From positions 5,546,501 through 5,610,500 of the forward strand of contig NZ_JAOTIK010000001.1 in NCBI RefSeq assembly GCF_030116705.1: a stretch of DNA of 64,000 nucleotides. The letters are read 5' to 3'. The stretch's first letter is position 1; every line of letters begins with the position of its first letter. This document shows, piece by piece, positions 36,454 through 49,894 of this stretch. Below the pieces are notes generated by a model. The model did no database searches. It was not told the origin of the DNA and saw only the letters and a program-made list of their open reading frames with translations. Source of the stretch: Streptomyces sp. ML-6 (GTDB lineage: Bacteria; Actinomycetota; Actinomycetes; Streptomycetales; Streptomycetaceae). The position numbers and the translations under genes were made by a program.

Positions 36454-37275
36454 GTGAGTGCTGACCCGACGCAGGTGCTCGCCTTCGAGACCGATTGCCA
36501 CATCTTCGACGGGTGTGGTTTCCCGGGTCCCGGCTTGCACTCTTTCCTGTTCGAGCCGATCTTCGGTGACGCGGACAGCAACGTCTACTTCAACAAGACG
36601 ATGCTGCTGGCGCTCCTCGGTACGGTCATCATCGTCGGCTTCTTCTGGGCCGCCTTCCGTAAGCCGAAGATCGTTCCGGGCAAGCTGCAGATGGTGGCCG
36701 AGGCCGGCTACGACTTCGTCCGCCGCGGCATCGTCTACGAGACGCTCGGCAAGCGCGAGGGCGAGAAGTACGTCCCGCTGATGGTCTCGATCTTCTTCTT
36801 CGTGTGGATGATGAACCTCTGGTCGATCATCCCGCTCGCCCAGTTCCCGGTGACGTCGATCATCGCGTACCCGGCCGCCCTGGCGCTGATCGTCTACATC
36901 CTCTGGATGAGCCTCACCTTCAAGCGGCACGGCTTCGTCGGCGGCTTCAAGAACCTGACCGGCTACGACAAGTCGCTCGGCCCGGTCCTGCCGCTGATCA
37001 TGGTCATCGAGTTCTTCTCGAACACCCTGGTCCGTCCCTTCACGCACGCGGTCCGACTCTTCGCGAACATGTTCGCGGGTCACACGCTGCTGCTGCTCTT
37101 CACCATCGCCAGCTGGTACCTGCTCAACGGCATCGGCATCGCCTACGCGGGTGTGTCGTTCGTGATGGTCATCGTGATGACGGCTTTCGAGCTCTTCATC
37201 CAGGCCGTTCAGGCGTACGTCTTCGTGCTCCTGGCGTGCACCTACATCCAGGGCGCTGTCGCCGAGCACCACTGA
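36454..37275 (+). CDS. atpB: ATP synthase F0 subunit a
   Basis: Proton-channel subunit of F1F0 ATP synthase. 273 residues with five to six membrane helices. The essential arginine is Arg201 in FTHAVRLFANMFAGH. Other helices include VSIFFFVWMMNLWSIIPL and the C-terminal FELFIQAVQAYVFVLLACTY. GTG 36454 has GAAGGAG seven bases upstream. Confidence 0.97.
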   Translation: MSADPTQVLAFETDCHIFDGCGFPGPGLHSFLFEPIFGDADSNVYFNKTMLLALLGTVIIVGFFWAAFRKPKIVPGKLQMVAEAGYDFVRRGIVYETLGKREGEKYVPLMVSIFFFVWMMNLWSIIPLAQFPVTSIIAYPAALALIVYILWMSLTFKRHGFVGGFKNLTGYDKSLGPVLPLIMVIEFFSNTLVRPFTHAVRLFANMFAGHTLLLLFTIASWYLLNGIGIAYAGVSFVMVIVMTAFELFIQAVQAYVFVLLACTYIQGAVAEHH

Positions 37276-37347
37276 TCGCGCCTGCCCTACCCCCAGTCGT
37301 CCGGTGGCCAACCCCCGCCGGTCCGTGAAAGAGAAGGAAGAACTGGC

Positions 37348-37581
37348 ATGTCCCAGACCCTTGCCGCCGTCACCGGTTCCCTCAGCTCCGTCGGCTATGG
37401 CCTGTCCGCCATCGGCCCCGGCGTCGGCGTCGGCATCATCTTCGGTAACGGCACCCAGGCCCTCGCCCGTCAGCCCGAGGCTGCCGGCCTGATCCGCGCC
37501 AACCAGATCCTCGGCTTCGCCTTCTGTGAGGCGCTCGCCCTGATCGGTCTGGTCATGCCGTTCGTCTACCCGACCTCCTGA
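37348..37581 (+). CDS. atpE: ATP synthase F0 subunit c
   Basis: 77-residue two-helix proteolipid that forms the rotor ring. Proton-carrying Glu61 lies in AFCEALALIGL; the polar loop ARQPEA contacts subunits gamma and epsilon. Helix 1 has the GxGxG pattern GPGVGVGIIFG. Start ATG 37348 follows AGAGAAGGAAG. Confidence 0.98.
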   Translation: MSQTLAAVTGSLSSVGYGLSAIGPGVGVGIIFGNGTQALARQPEAAGLIRANQILGFAFCEALALIGLVMPFVYPTS

Positions 37582-37619
37582 CCTGGTCGCGAACAGCCCA
37601 TTCGACGGAAGGCACTGAT

Positions 37620-38168
37620 GTGAACCCCCTGGTTCAGCAGCTCGCGTCGGAAGGTGCGGAGAACCCGCTCGTTCCGCCGATCCCCGAGCTCGTCATCGGC
37701 CTCATCGCCTTTGTCATCGTCTTCGGCTTCCTCGCCAAGAAGCTCCTCCCGAACATCAACAAGGTTCTGGAAGAGCGCCGCGAGGCCATCGAAGGCGGTA
37801 TCGAAAAGGCCGATGCGGCCCAGACCGAGGCCCAGAGCGTGCTCGAGCAGTACAAGGCTCAGCTCGCCGAGGCCCGTCACGAGGCCGCGCGCCTGCGCCA
37901 GGAGGCACAGGAGCAGGGCGCCGTGATCCTGCAGGAGATGCGGGCGGAAGGCCAGCGGCAGCGCGAGGAGATCATCGCTGCCGGCCACGCCCAGATCGAG
38001 GCCGACCGCAAGGCCGCGGCCGCCGCGCTGCGTCAGGACGTGGGCAAGCTCGCCACCGACCTGGCCGGCAAGCTCGTCGGCGAGTCCCTCGAGGACCACG
38101 CCCGGCAGAGCGGCACCGTCGACCGTTTCCTCGACGAGCTCGAGGCGAAGGCCGAGGCCGTCCGATGA
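37620..38168 (+). CDS. atpF: ATP synthase F0 subunit b
   Basis: Peripheral-stalk subunit. 182 residues: one N-terminal membrane helix (LVIGLIAFVIVFGFLA) followed by a long charged coiled coil rich in Glu, Ala and Gln. GTG 37620 follows GGAAGG. The stop overlaps the start of atpH as ATGA. Confidence 0.97.
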   Translation: MNPLVQQLASEGAENPLVPPIPELVIGLIAFVIVFGFLAKKLLPNINKVLEERREAIEGGIEKADAAQTEAQSVLEQYKAQLAEARHEAARLRQEAQEQGAVILQEMRAEGQRQREEIIAAGHAQIEADRKAAAAALRQDVGKLATDLAGKLVGESLEDHARQSGTVDRFLDELEAKAEAVR

Positions 38169-38980
38169 ACGGCTCGAGCCGCGAGGCACTGGCTGCCGCA
38201 CGTGAGCGTCTCGACGCGCTGACCGACAGCACGTCGGTCGACGCGGCGAAGCTCGCCGAGGAGCTGGCCGCCGTCACGGCGCTGCTCCAGCGCGAGGTGT
38301 CGCTGCGGCGGGTCCTGACCGACCCGTCGCAGGCCGGCGAGGCCAAGGCGGAGCTGGCGGGACGACTGCTGGGCGGGCAGGTGGGCGGCGAGACCGTCGA
38401 CCTGGTCTCCGGCATGGTCCGCTCCCGCTGGTCGCAGTCCCGCGACCTGGTCGACTCGGTCGAGGAACTGGCGAACATCGCCGACCTCACCGCCGCCCAG
38501 CGCAGCGGTGACCTCGACGACGTCGAGGACGAGCTGTTCCGGTTCGGCCGGATCGTGGCCTCCGACAAGGAGCTCCGCGCCGCGCTCACCGACCGGTCCG
38601 CGTCCACCGCCGCCAAGGGGCAGCTGCTGCGCAGCCTGCTCGGCGGCAAGGCGCGGCCCGCCACCGAGCGCGTCATCGTCCGCCTTGTCACCCAGCCGCG
38701 TGGACGTAGCCTGGAAGCGGGACTCGAGTCCCTCTCCAAGCTCGCCGCGGAGCGCCGGGAACGCATGGTCGCGGTGGTCACCTCGGCGGTGCCGCTGAAC
38801 GATCGGCAGAAGCAGCGCCTCGGCGCCGCGCTGACGAAGATCTACGGCCGCCCGATGCACCTGAACCTCGACGTGGACCCCGCGGTCCTCGGCGGGATCG
38901 CGGTGCGGGTCGGTGACGAGGTCATCGACGGCACCATCGCGGAGCGCCTCGAAGAGGCGACCCGTCGCATGGCCGGCTGA
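38165..38980 (+). CDS. atpH: ATP synthase F1 subunit delta
   Basis: Connects the b stalk to F1. 271 residues, longer than the roughly 177 of E. coli, as is usual in actinobacteria because of an N-terminal extension. The C-terminal region DPAVLGGIAVRVGDEVIDGT is the conserved delta signature. It is translationally coupled to atpF (ATGA overlap). Confidence 0.97.
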   Translation: MNGSSREALAAARERLDALTDSTSVDAAKLAEELAAVTALLQREVSLRRVLTDPSQAGEAKAELAGRLLGGQVGGETVDLVSGMVRSRWSQSRDLVDSVEELANIADLTAAQRSGDLDDVEDELFRFGRIVASDKELRAALTDRSASTAAKGQLLRSLLGGKARPATERVIVRLVTQPRGRSLEAGLESLSKLAAERRERMVAVVTSAVPLNDRQKQRLGAALTKIYGRPMHLNLDVDPAVLGGIAVRVGDEVIDGTIAERLEEATRRMAG

Positions 38981-39020
38981 CCGACGCAGCAACCAAAGAC
39001 AGAGCAAGACCAGCGGCCCG

Positions 39021-39095
39021 GTTGGGCCGTGCAGAAATTGCAGAAGATTCCTGGGGGTCGGCCCCCAGACCCCCTTAAGAAACTTCGGGCCCAAC
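39021..39095 (+). promoter_or_regulatory. atpA: Nested RNA hairpin between atpH and atpA
   Basis: Outer arms GTTGGGCC (39021-39028) and GGCCCAAC (39088-39095) enclose an inner stem CTGGGGG-TCGG-CCCCCAG (39051-39068). The outer arm ends directly against the AAGGAG sequence upstream of atpA. It may tune translation or mRNA processing inside the operon. Confidence 0.6.
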
Positions 39096-39115
39096 AAGGA
39101 GAGCAGGGAACCCAG

Positions 39116-40687
<1,572 letters not shown>

Positions 40688-40690
40688 TCG

Positions 40691-43047
<2,357 letters not shown>

Positions 43048-43061
43048 GCCCATGGCTCACC

Positions 43062-43091
43062 GAGGGGGACGGGTGTGGTCCCGTCCCCCTC
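43062..43091 (+). terminator. atpD: 12-bp perfect hairpin between atpD and atpC
   Basis: GAGGGGGACGGG pairs with CCCGTCCCCCTC around a 6-base loop, 15 bp after the atpD stop. A second 8-bp hairpin (43117-43139) precedes atpC. Together they may reduce atpC transcription or stabilise processed mRNA. Confidence 0.7.
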
Positions 43092-43158
43092 ACCACGCCC
43101 CTTAGAATTGACCCAACACCCGGCTCGAACGGCCGGGTGGTGACCCGAGGAGCCACCC

Positions 43159-43533
43159 TTGGCTGCTGAGCTGCACGTCGAGCTGGTCGCCGCGGACCGC
43201 AGTGTCTGGTCCGGCGAGGCCACCCTGGTCGTCGCGCGCACCACGTCCGGCGACATCGGCGTCATGCCCGGTCACCAGCCGCTTCTGGGTGTGCTGGAGT
43301 CGGGCCCGGTGACGATCCGTACGAGCGACGGCCAGACCGTGGTCGCCGCTGTGCACGGCGGTTTCATCTCGTTCGCGGACGACAAGCTCTCGCTGCTCGC
43401 CGAGATCGCGGAGCTGGCGGACGAGATCGACGTCCAGCGCGCCGAGCGTGCGCTGGAGCGTGCGAAGTCGGACACGGACGCCGCTTCCGAGCGGCGCGCC
43501 GAAGTGCGACTGCGCGCGGTGGCGGTGCGCTAG
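43159..43533 (+). CDS. atpC: ATP synthase F1 subunit epsilon
   Basis: Rotor-associated subunit that can inhibit hydrolysis. 124 residues: N-terminal beta-sandwich ([36 protein letters not shown]) and a C-terminal helical hairpin. The start is TTG 43159, with CGAGGAG eight bases upstream. It is last in the operon and, unlike the other F1 genes, is set apart by 111 bp with two hairpins and a TAGAAT -10 candidate at 43103-43108. Confidence 0.96.
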   Translation: MAAELHVELVAADRSVWSGEATLVVARTTSGDIGVMPGHQPLLGVLESGPVTIRTSDGQTVVAAVHGGFISFADDKLSLLAEIAELADEIDVQRAERALERAKSDTDAASERRAEVRLRAVAVR

Positions 43534-43548
43534 CGCACCGCGACCACG

Positions 43549-43609
43549 TAGCTTTACCCTCAGCCGCGGCCCGAGCTGGAGAACCCTCCAGACCGTGTCG
43601 CGGCTGAGG
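43549..43609 (+). promoter_or_regulatory. Promoter candidate plus nested hairpin before the DUF2550 gene
   Basis: TAGCTT (43549-43554) is a -10 candidate. A nested structure follows: outer 11-bp arms CCTCAGCCGCG (43558-43568) and CGCGGCTGAGG (43599-43609), inner CTGGAG (43576-43581) and CTCCAG (43586-43591). It could end the atp operon, or form the very 5' end of the downstream mRNA. Confidence 0.6.
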
Positions 43610-43675
43610 CGATGCAGGTGCGGGTTGTATTCCTGGTGGTATCCGTTACTCGACGACGCGAGGAGGTCGGTGGAG

Positions 43676-44122
43676 ATGTTCCTCGCGCTGTGGGTGGGCG
43701 CCCTGGTCGTCGCACTGATTCTGATCGGGCTCTTCGTCTTCGGTCTGCGCCGGCGGCTGATTCAGCGCTCCGGCGGAACCTTCGACTGCAGCCTGCGATG
43801 GAACGTGCCGGAGGAGCCCGATCTCTCGGGCAAGGGCTGGGTGTACGGGGTCGCCCGGTACAGCGAGGACCGGATCGACTGGTTCCGGGTCTTCTCGTAC
43901 TCGCCCCGTCCGCGCCGCGGCCTGGAGCGTTCCGCGATCGAGGTGATCGCCCGCCGGATGCCCGAGGGCGAGGAGGAACTGGCGCTCCTGTCCGACGCCG
44001 TGGTGCTCGGCTGTCTCCACCGGGAGACCCGCCTGGAGCTGGCCATGAGCGAGGACGCGCTGACCGGTTTCCTCGCCTGGCTGGAGGCGGCCCCGCCCGG
44101 CCAGCGGGTCAACGTGGCCTGA
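43676..44122 (+). CDS. DUF2550 family membrane protein
   Basis: 148 residues with one N-terminal membrane helix (FLALWVGALVVALILIGLFV) and a soluble cytoplasmic domain containing WVYGVARYSEDRIDWFRVFS. By memory this family regularly follows atpC in actinobacteria; its function is unknown. ATG 43676 follows GAGGAGGTCGG; GTG 43670 is a possible alternative. Confidence 0.88.
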   Translation: MFLALWVGALVVALILIGLFVFGLRRRLIQRSGGTFDCSLRWNVPEEPDLSGKGWVYGVARYSEDRIDWFRVFSYSPRPRRGLERSAIEVIARRMPEGEEELALLSDAVVLGCLHRETRLELAMSEDALTGFLAWLEAAPPGQRVNVA

Positions 44123-44200
44123 GAGGCCGGGAGGCCGGGAGCCCGAGGGCTTGTACGGCGGGCCGTCCGTCCGGCCCCGGACGACGAACGACGGATCGCC

Positions 44201-44242
44201 CACGAGGCCCCGGGTGCGAGAGATCGCACCCGGGGCCTCGTG
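44201..44242. terminator. 19-bp perfect stem with GAGA loop
   Basis: Arms 44201-44219 and 44224-44242 are fully complementary and closed by a GNRA-type GAGA tetraloop; terminator of the DUF2550 gene. Confidence 0.88.
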
Positions 44243-44362
44243 CCGTCCGGAGGACGGGCGAGGGGGTGCGAAGCCTTGTGCCGTCCCGTCGGGAGGCGGC
44301 GGAACGGGTACGGGACTACGGGACGGGACTCCGGTACGGAAGTCCGGTACGGAAGCCCGCGG

Positions 44363-44485
44363 GGGAGCGCGGCCGTACGCGAGCCGGGGAGCGGCGTGGG
44401 TGCGAGAGCCGGGGAGACACGGAAACCGGCGGGGAGCGCGGGCCGTACAGGAGCCGGGGGAGGGGGAGCGCGGCCGTACGCGAGC
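44363..44485. repeat. Three degenerate copies of GGGAGCGCGGCCGTACGCGA
   Basis: Copies at 44363-44384, 44432-44454 and 44464-44485, the outer two almost identical. They are accompanied by repeated AGCCGGGGAGACA at about 44407 and 44506, the last forming one arm of the chitinase terminator. Confidence 0.7.
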
Positions 44486-44505
44486 GGGGAGCGTGGGCAT
44501 GCGAA

Positions 44506-44542
44506 AGCCGGGGAGACAGGGGGCGGACCTGTCTCCCCGGCT
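44506..44542 (-). terminator. chiC: 15-bp perfect hairpin, terminator of chiC
   Basis: AGCCGGGGAGACAGG pairs with CCTGTCTCCCCGGCT around a 7-base loop, 32 bp after the chiC stop. On the minus strand it is followed by TT. Confidence 0.85.
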
Positions 44543-44574
44543 GCTTTGCGGGGTGTGGCGTGGTGCCGTACGGA

Positions 44575-46440
<1,866 letters not shown>

Positions 46441-46557
46441 GCTCAACGGTGCTCCTCGGGTGAGGTCCGGACAAACGGGGGGTGGTCCGTGGACTGCAAA
46501 CCCTGCGCCGCCCTGAGCGCGCCTTGTCATGGCGTACTCACCGCAGTGTGTCCGGTG

Positions 46558-46599
46558 AGATTAGGAAGGTCTGGACCAATCGTCAAGAGGTCCAGACCA
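46558..46599 (-). promoter_or_regulatory. chiC: chiC promoter with overlapping 12-bp direct repeats
   Basis: On the minus strand TTGACG (46581-46586) and TAATCT (46558-46563) are 17 bp apart. The repeats TGGTCTGGACCT (46588-46599) and TGGTCCAGACCT (46567-46578) flank and fill the core. Such repeats are known to mediate chitin induction and glucose repression in Streptomyces chitinase promoters and resemble DasR sites. Confidence 0.92.
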
Positions 46600-46622
46600 A
46601 AGATCGCTTCGTGACCGTTCGC

Positions 46623-47276
46623 TCAGAGCACGCCCAACTCCTGTGCCAGCACCGCCGCCTGGACCCGGCTGCGCAGCTCCAGCTTGCCCAGCAGCCTGCT
46701 GACGTGCGTCTTCACCGTCGCCTCCGCCATGGAGAGCCGGACCGCGATCTCGGCGTTCGACAACCCCGCGCCGAGACAGCCGAGAACCTCCCGCTCCCGC
46801 CGGGTGAGCGCGTCCAGCACCGAGGGATCGGGCGTCCTCGCCGGCCGTGCGGGGGCGGTTCCGGCGAACTCCGCGATCAGACGCCGCGTCACGGCCGGGG
46901 CGATCAGCCCCTCGCCGCGCGCCACCGTGCGCACCGCCTCGATCAGGTCGTGCGCGTCGGTGTCCTTCAGCAGGAAGCCCGCGGCCCCCGCGCGCAGCGC
47001 CCCGAAGACGTACTCGTCGAGGTCGAACGTGGTCAGCACCAGGACGTCCGCGAGCTGCTCGGACACCACCTGCCCGGTCGCCGACACCCCGTCCAGCCGC
47101 GGCATCTGAATGTCCATCAGCACCAGGTCCGGACGCAGTTCGCGGGCCAGGCGCACCGCCTCCTCGCCGTCCCCGGCCTCGCCGACGACCTCGATGTCGG
47201 CCGCACTGCGCAGGATGAGCACCAGCCCGGCACGGACGGCCGACTGGTCCTCGGCGACCACCACCCGGATCGTCAT
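46623..47276 (-). CDS. chiR: NarL/FixJ-type response regulator ChiR
   Basis: 217 residues: receiver domain with phospho-acceptor Asp55 in LVLMDIQMPRLDG and Lys in GFLLKDTD, then a LuxR-type helix-turn-helix (LTRREREVLGCLGAGLSNAE). By memory, ChiR activates chiC in S. coelicolor from the same position upstream of it. ATG 47276 overlaps the kinase stop as ATGA. The symbol is assigned from context and synteny. Confidence 0.9.
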   Translation of the reverse strand: MTIRVVVAEDQSAVRAGLVLILRSAADIEVVGEAGDGEEAVRLARELRPDLVLMDIQMPRLDGVSATGQVVSEQLADVLVLTTFDLDEYVFGALRAGAAGFLLKDTDAHDLIEAVRTVARGEGLIAPAVTRRLIAEFAGTAPARPARTPDPSVLDALTRREREVLGCLGAGLSNAEIAVRLSMAEATVKTHVSRLLGKLELRSRVQAAVLAQELGVL

Positions 47277-48553
47277 GTTCTCGATGTCCCTTCCGTCACG
47301 GGCAGTTCGGCCCGTACCCGCCATATTCTCGTTCCGTCACCGCCGACCGAGGGGCCCGCCTCGATGGTCCCGCCCAGCAGCGCCACCCGTTCCCGCATCC
47401 CCACCAGACCGGCTCCCGACCCCGGCGCGCGGGGCCCGGGACGTTCCTCGATCACACTGCTGACCTCGATCGTGAGCAGCTGACCGGCCCGGCCGAGCCG
47501 CACCCCGACCGGGCCGGGCGCGGCGTGCTTGAGCGCATTGGTCAAGGACTCCTGGACGATCCGGTACGCGGCCAGCTCGACCGGTGCGGGCAGCGGCTCC
47601 CGTTCCTCCCGGGCGTCCTCGAACGTGCAGGTCAGCCCACTCGACGCGGTGTTCGTACGGGCCTGTTCCACCAGGGCGTCCAGCGAGGAGAGGGTGGGTG
47701 AGGCGGCCGGTTCCGGGGCGTCGCCGCCGGCGCGCAGCAGCTTGATCAGCCGGCGCATCTCGGCGAGGCCGGCGACGCTGTTCTCCCGGATCACGCCCAG
47801 CGCGTCGCGCGAGGTGGCCGGCTTGTCGATGGAGAGGGCGGCGGTGGAGTGGACCGCGATCGCCGACAGGTGGTTGGCCACCACGTCGTGCAACTCGCGG
47901 GCCATCCGGGCGCGTTCGGCGGTCACCGCCTGCACCCGGTCCATCTCGGCCAGCAGCGCGGTCTGTTCGGCGTGCAGCCGGGCCGTCTCGGCGGCGTCGC
48001 GGTGGTTGCGGACGCTCGCCCCGGTGAGGGCGGGGCCGAAGGAGACCATGCCGGTGACGACGCCGATGAGCAGTGCCTGCGGGGTGCGGAACCAGGCCAG
48101 GAAGCCGATCGTGACCGCGACCATGATCAGGAACGTGGCCACCGGGATGCGGCGGGCGGCGGACGGCTTACCGTACAGCACGGCCGCGTACACGAGGTCC
48201 GTGAACATCAGGATCGTCGCCAGGTTCCCGACCGTGAACTGGTCCGCGACCAGGGCGAGCGCGCCGACGACCAGCCCCGTCCGCGGTGAGGTCCTGCGCA
48301 GCAGTTCGAGCCCGGAGACGACGAGGAGCGGCACCAGGCTGACCCACGGGGCGGTGAAGAGCCGGTGGGTCTGGAGGTGCAGCCCGAGCAGCCACAGGAG
48401 TATGCCGCCGGACAGTCCGACGACGGCCAGGAGCACGTCGTGGCGGTGCGGGCGGAAGGAGGAGAACACCTTCCCATCCAACACGGCCCCGGGGCCCGGA
48501 CCGCCCTGCCGGGCCGAGGTTCCGGTACGTCGAAGGATGAGACGCCGGTACAT
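47273..48553 (-). CDS. chiS: Sensor histidine kinase ChiS (NarX-like, HisKA_3)
   Basis: Up to 426 residues with five to six membrane helices, a short coiled coil and the HisKA_3 motif ARELHDVVANHL (His222 from this start). The ATPase domain carries the N-box YRIVQESLTNALKHA and the G-box GSGAGLVGMRERV. ATG 48553 has no Shine-Dalgarno sequence and lies within one copy of an 18-bp direct repeat; a later GTG (around VLDGKVFSS) may be the real start. It is co-transcribed with chiR. Confidence 0.88.
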   Translation of the reverse strand: MYRRLILRRTGTSARQGGPGPGAVLDGKVFSSFRPHRHDVLLAVVGLSGGILLWLLGLHLQTHRLFTAPWVSLVPLLVVSGLELLRRTSPRTGLVVGALALVADQFTVGNLATILMFTDLVYAAVLYGKPSAARRIPVATFLIMVAVTIGFLAWFRTPQALLIGVVTGMVSFGPALTGASVRNHRDAAETARLHAEQTALLAEMDRVQAVTAERARMARELHDVVANHLSAIAVHSTAALSIDKPATSRDALGVIRENSVAGLAEMRRLIKLLRAGGDAPEPAASPTLSSLDALVEQARTNTASSGLTCTFEDAREEREPLPAPVELAAYRIVQESLTNALKHAAPGPVGVRLGRAGQLLTIEVSSVIEERPGPRAPGSGAGLVGMRERVALLGGTIEAGPSVGGDGTRIWRVRAELPVTEGTSRT

Positions 48554-48562
48554 CGAAGGATG
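48522..48562. repeat. 18-bp direct repeat at the chiS start
   Basis: CCGGTACGTCGAAGGATG (48522-48539) and CCGGTACATCGAAGGATG (48545-48562) differ at one base and are spaced 23 bp apart, about two DNA turns. They lie between the divergent chiS and the downstream membrane protein gene. Confidence 0.75.
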
Positions 48563-48641
48563 CAGGCCGGGTTCATCATCGCCGACGACGAGTGCGCCCC
48601 GGACGGCTGGGAGGCTGAAGTGGACCGAAGGGGGAAGTGCC

Positions 48642-49217
48642 GTGATCGCCGTACTGATCGTGCTCTGCGAAGTCGCCTTCTGGGTGCTGCTGGCCGCGGG
48701 ACTCGCGCTGCGGTACCTGGCGAAGAAGCCGCGACTGGGCGCCGCCGTGCTGCTGTGCGAGCCGCTGCTGGAGGTGATGCTGCTGGTGGTGACGGCGATC
48801 GACCTGAAGAACGGCGCTTCGCCCGACTGGAAGCACGGGCTGGCCGCGGTCTACATCGGCTTCACGGTCGGCCTCGGCCACTCGACGATCCGCTGGGTCG
48901 ACGTCCGGGTCGCCCACCGCTTCGCGGGCGGCCCGCCGCCGGTGAAGCCGCCGAAGTACGGCATGGCGCGCGCGGTGCACGAGTGGCGGGCCGCCGCCCG
49001 GTGGATCGTCGCGGCGGTGACGGCGCTGGTCCTGCTCCAGCTGGCGATCTGGTACGTCGGCGGGGACGGGGACGCGTCGACGCTGCAGGGGTGGCAGCAG
49101 AAGATGCTGCTCGTGATCGGGATCAACGTGGCCATCGCGGGGAGCTACACCCTGTTCCCGAAGACGGACCCGGGAGGGGGGACGGAGGCGGGTCCGGGAG
49201 CGAAGACGTTGAGGTGA
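48642..49217 (+). CDS. Hypothetical integral membrane protein
   Basis: 191 residues with about four membrane helices: IAVLIVLCEVAFWVLLAAGL, VLLCEPLLEVMLLVVTAIDL, WIVAAVTALVLLQLAIWYV and LLVIGINVAIAGSYTLF. Between them lie basic loops, one with HRFAGGPPPVKPPKYG. GTG 48642 is chosen for the strong GAAGGGGGAA upstream. It is divergent from chiS, from which it is separated by the direct repeat. I do not recognise the family. Confidence 0.8.
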   Translation: MIAVLIVLCEVAFWVLLAAGLALRYLAKKPRLGAAVLLCEPLLEVMLLVVTAIDLKNGASPDWKHGLAAVYIGFTVGLGHSTIRWVDVRVAHRFAGGPPPVKPPKYGMARAVHEWRAAARWIVAAVTALVLLQLAIWYVGGDGDASTLQGWQQKMLLVIGINVAIAGSYTLFPKTDPGGGTEAGPGAKTLR

Positions 49218-49223
49218 CCTCTG

Positions 49224-49256
49224 CCCCGATCCCCCGGGTTCTCCAGGGGATCGGGG
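49224..49256. terminator. 11-bp perfect hairpin between convergent genes
   Basis: CCCCGATCCCC (49224-49234) pairs with GGGGATCGGGG (49246-49256). It serves as a bidirectional terminator for the membrane protein and adenosyltransferase genes. Confidence 0.8.
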
Positions 49257-49274
49257 GATCGAGGGCTCGGTGGG

Positions 49275-49847
49275 CTATCGCTCGCCGCCCGGCACCCACA
49301 GCACGTCCCCGAGCTCCTTGTTCGCCGTCCGCGCGAGGATGAACAGCAGGTCGGAGAGCCGGTTGAGGTACGTGGCCGTCAGCGCGTTCATCGTGTCGCC
49401 GTGCACCTCCAGCGCCGCCCAGGTGGAGCGCTCCGCGCGCCGGACCACCGTGCACGCCTGGTGCAGCAGCGCCGCCCCCGGCGTACCGCCCGGCAGGATG
49501 AAGCTGCGCAGCTTCTCCAGCTGCTCCAGGAAGTGGTCGCAGTCCGCCTCCAGTTTGTCGACGTAGCTCTGCTCGACCCGCAGCGGCGGGTGCTCCGGGT
49601 TCTCGACGACCGGGGTCGACAGGTCCGCGCCCACGTCGAAGAGGTCGTTCTGCACGCGGACGAGGACTTTCACGACGTCCTCGGAAAGCTGTCCGAGCGC
49701 GATGGCGGTGCCGATGACGGCATTGGCCTCGTTGGCGTCGGCGTACGCGGAGATCCGCAGGTCCGTCTTGGCGGTCCGGCTCATGTCGCCGAGGGCCGTG
49801 GTGCCCCGGTCGCCGGTGCGCGTGTAGATACGTGTCAGGTTGACCAT
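49275..49847 (-). CDS. PduO-type cob(I)alamin adenosyltransferase
   Basis: Transfers the adenosyl group of ATP to cob(I)alamin to make coenzyme B12. 190 residues. The N-terminal ATP-binding motif YTRTGDRGTTALGD is diagnostic, followed by ISAYADANEANAVIG and the C-terminal ARSTWAAL-type and NRLSDLLFILAR motifs of the trimeric PduO fold. ATG 49847 has no Shine-Dalgarno sequence but lies six bases from a TAGCCT hexamer, so the transcript is probably leaderless. Confidence 0.94.
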   Translation of the reverse strand: MVNLTRIYTRTGDRGTTALGDMSRTAKTDLRISAYADANEANAVIGTAIALGQLSEDVVKVLVRVQNDLFDVGADLSTPVVENPEHPPLRVEQSYVDKLEADCDHFLEQLEKLRSFILPGGTPGAALLHQACTVVRRAERSTWAALEVHGDTMNALTATYLNRLSDLLFILARTANKELGDVLWVPGGER

Positions 49848-49853
49848 GCCGTC

Positions 49854-49859
49854 AGGCTA
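49854..49859 (-). promoter_or_regulatory. -10 element TAGCCT of a leaderless gene
   Basis: On the minus strand TAGCCT is followed by six bases and ATG 49847. Confidence 0.6.
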
Positions 49860-49894
49860 GTGCCATGCTCCGGCGGGCCCGGCCGGGGCACGGC

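Larger units (their letters stand above)
44123..44574. other. Convergent gap with two terminators and degenerate repeats
   Basis: No gene. The segment holds a 19-bp terminator for the DUF2550 gene, copies of a TCCGGTACGGAAG-type motif near 44330-44355, three copies of a 22-mer beginning GGGAGCGCGGCCG, and the chitinase terminator. Confidence 0.7.

Noticed and set aside
39029..39115. N-terminal extension of atpA from GTG 39029
   Set aside because: The extension is encoded by the hairpin region, unlike any alpha subunit, and the normal [10 protein letters not shown] start has its own ribosome binding site.
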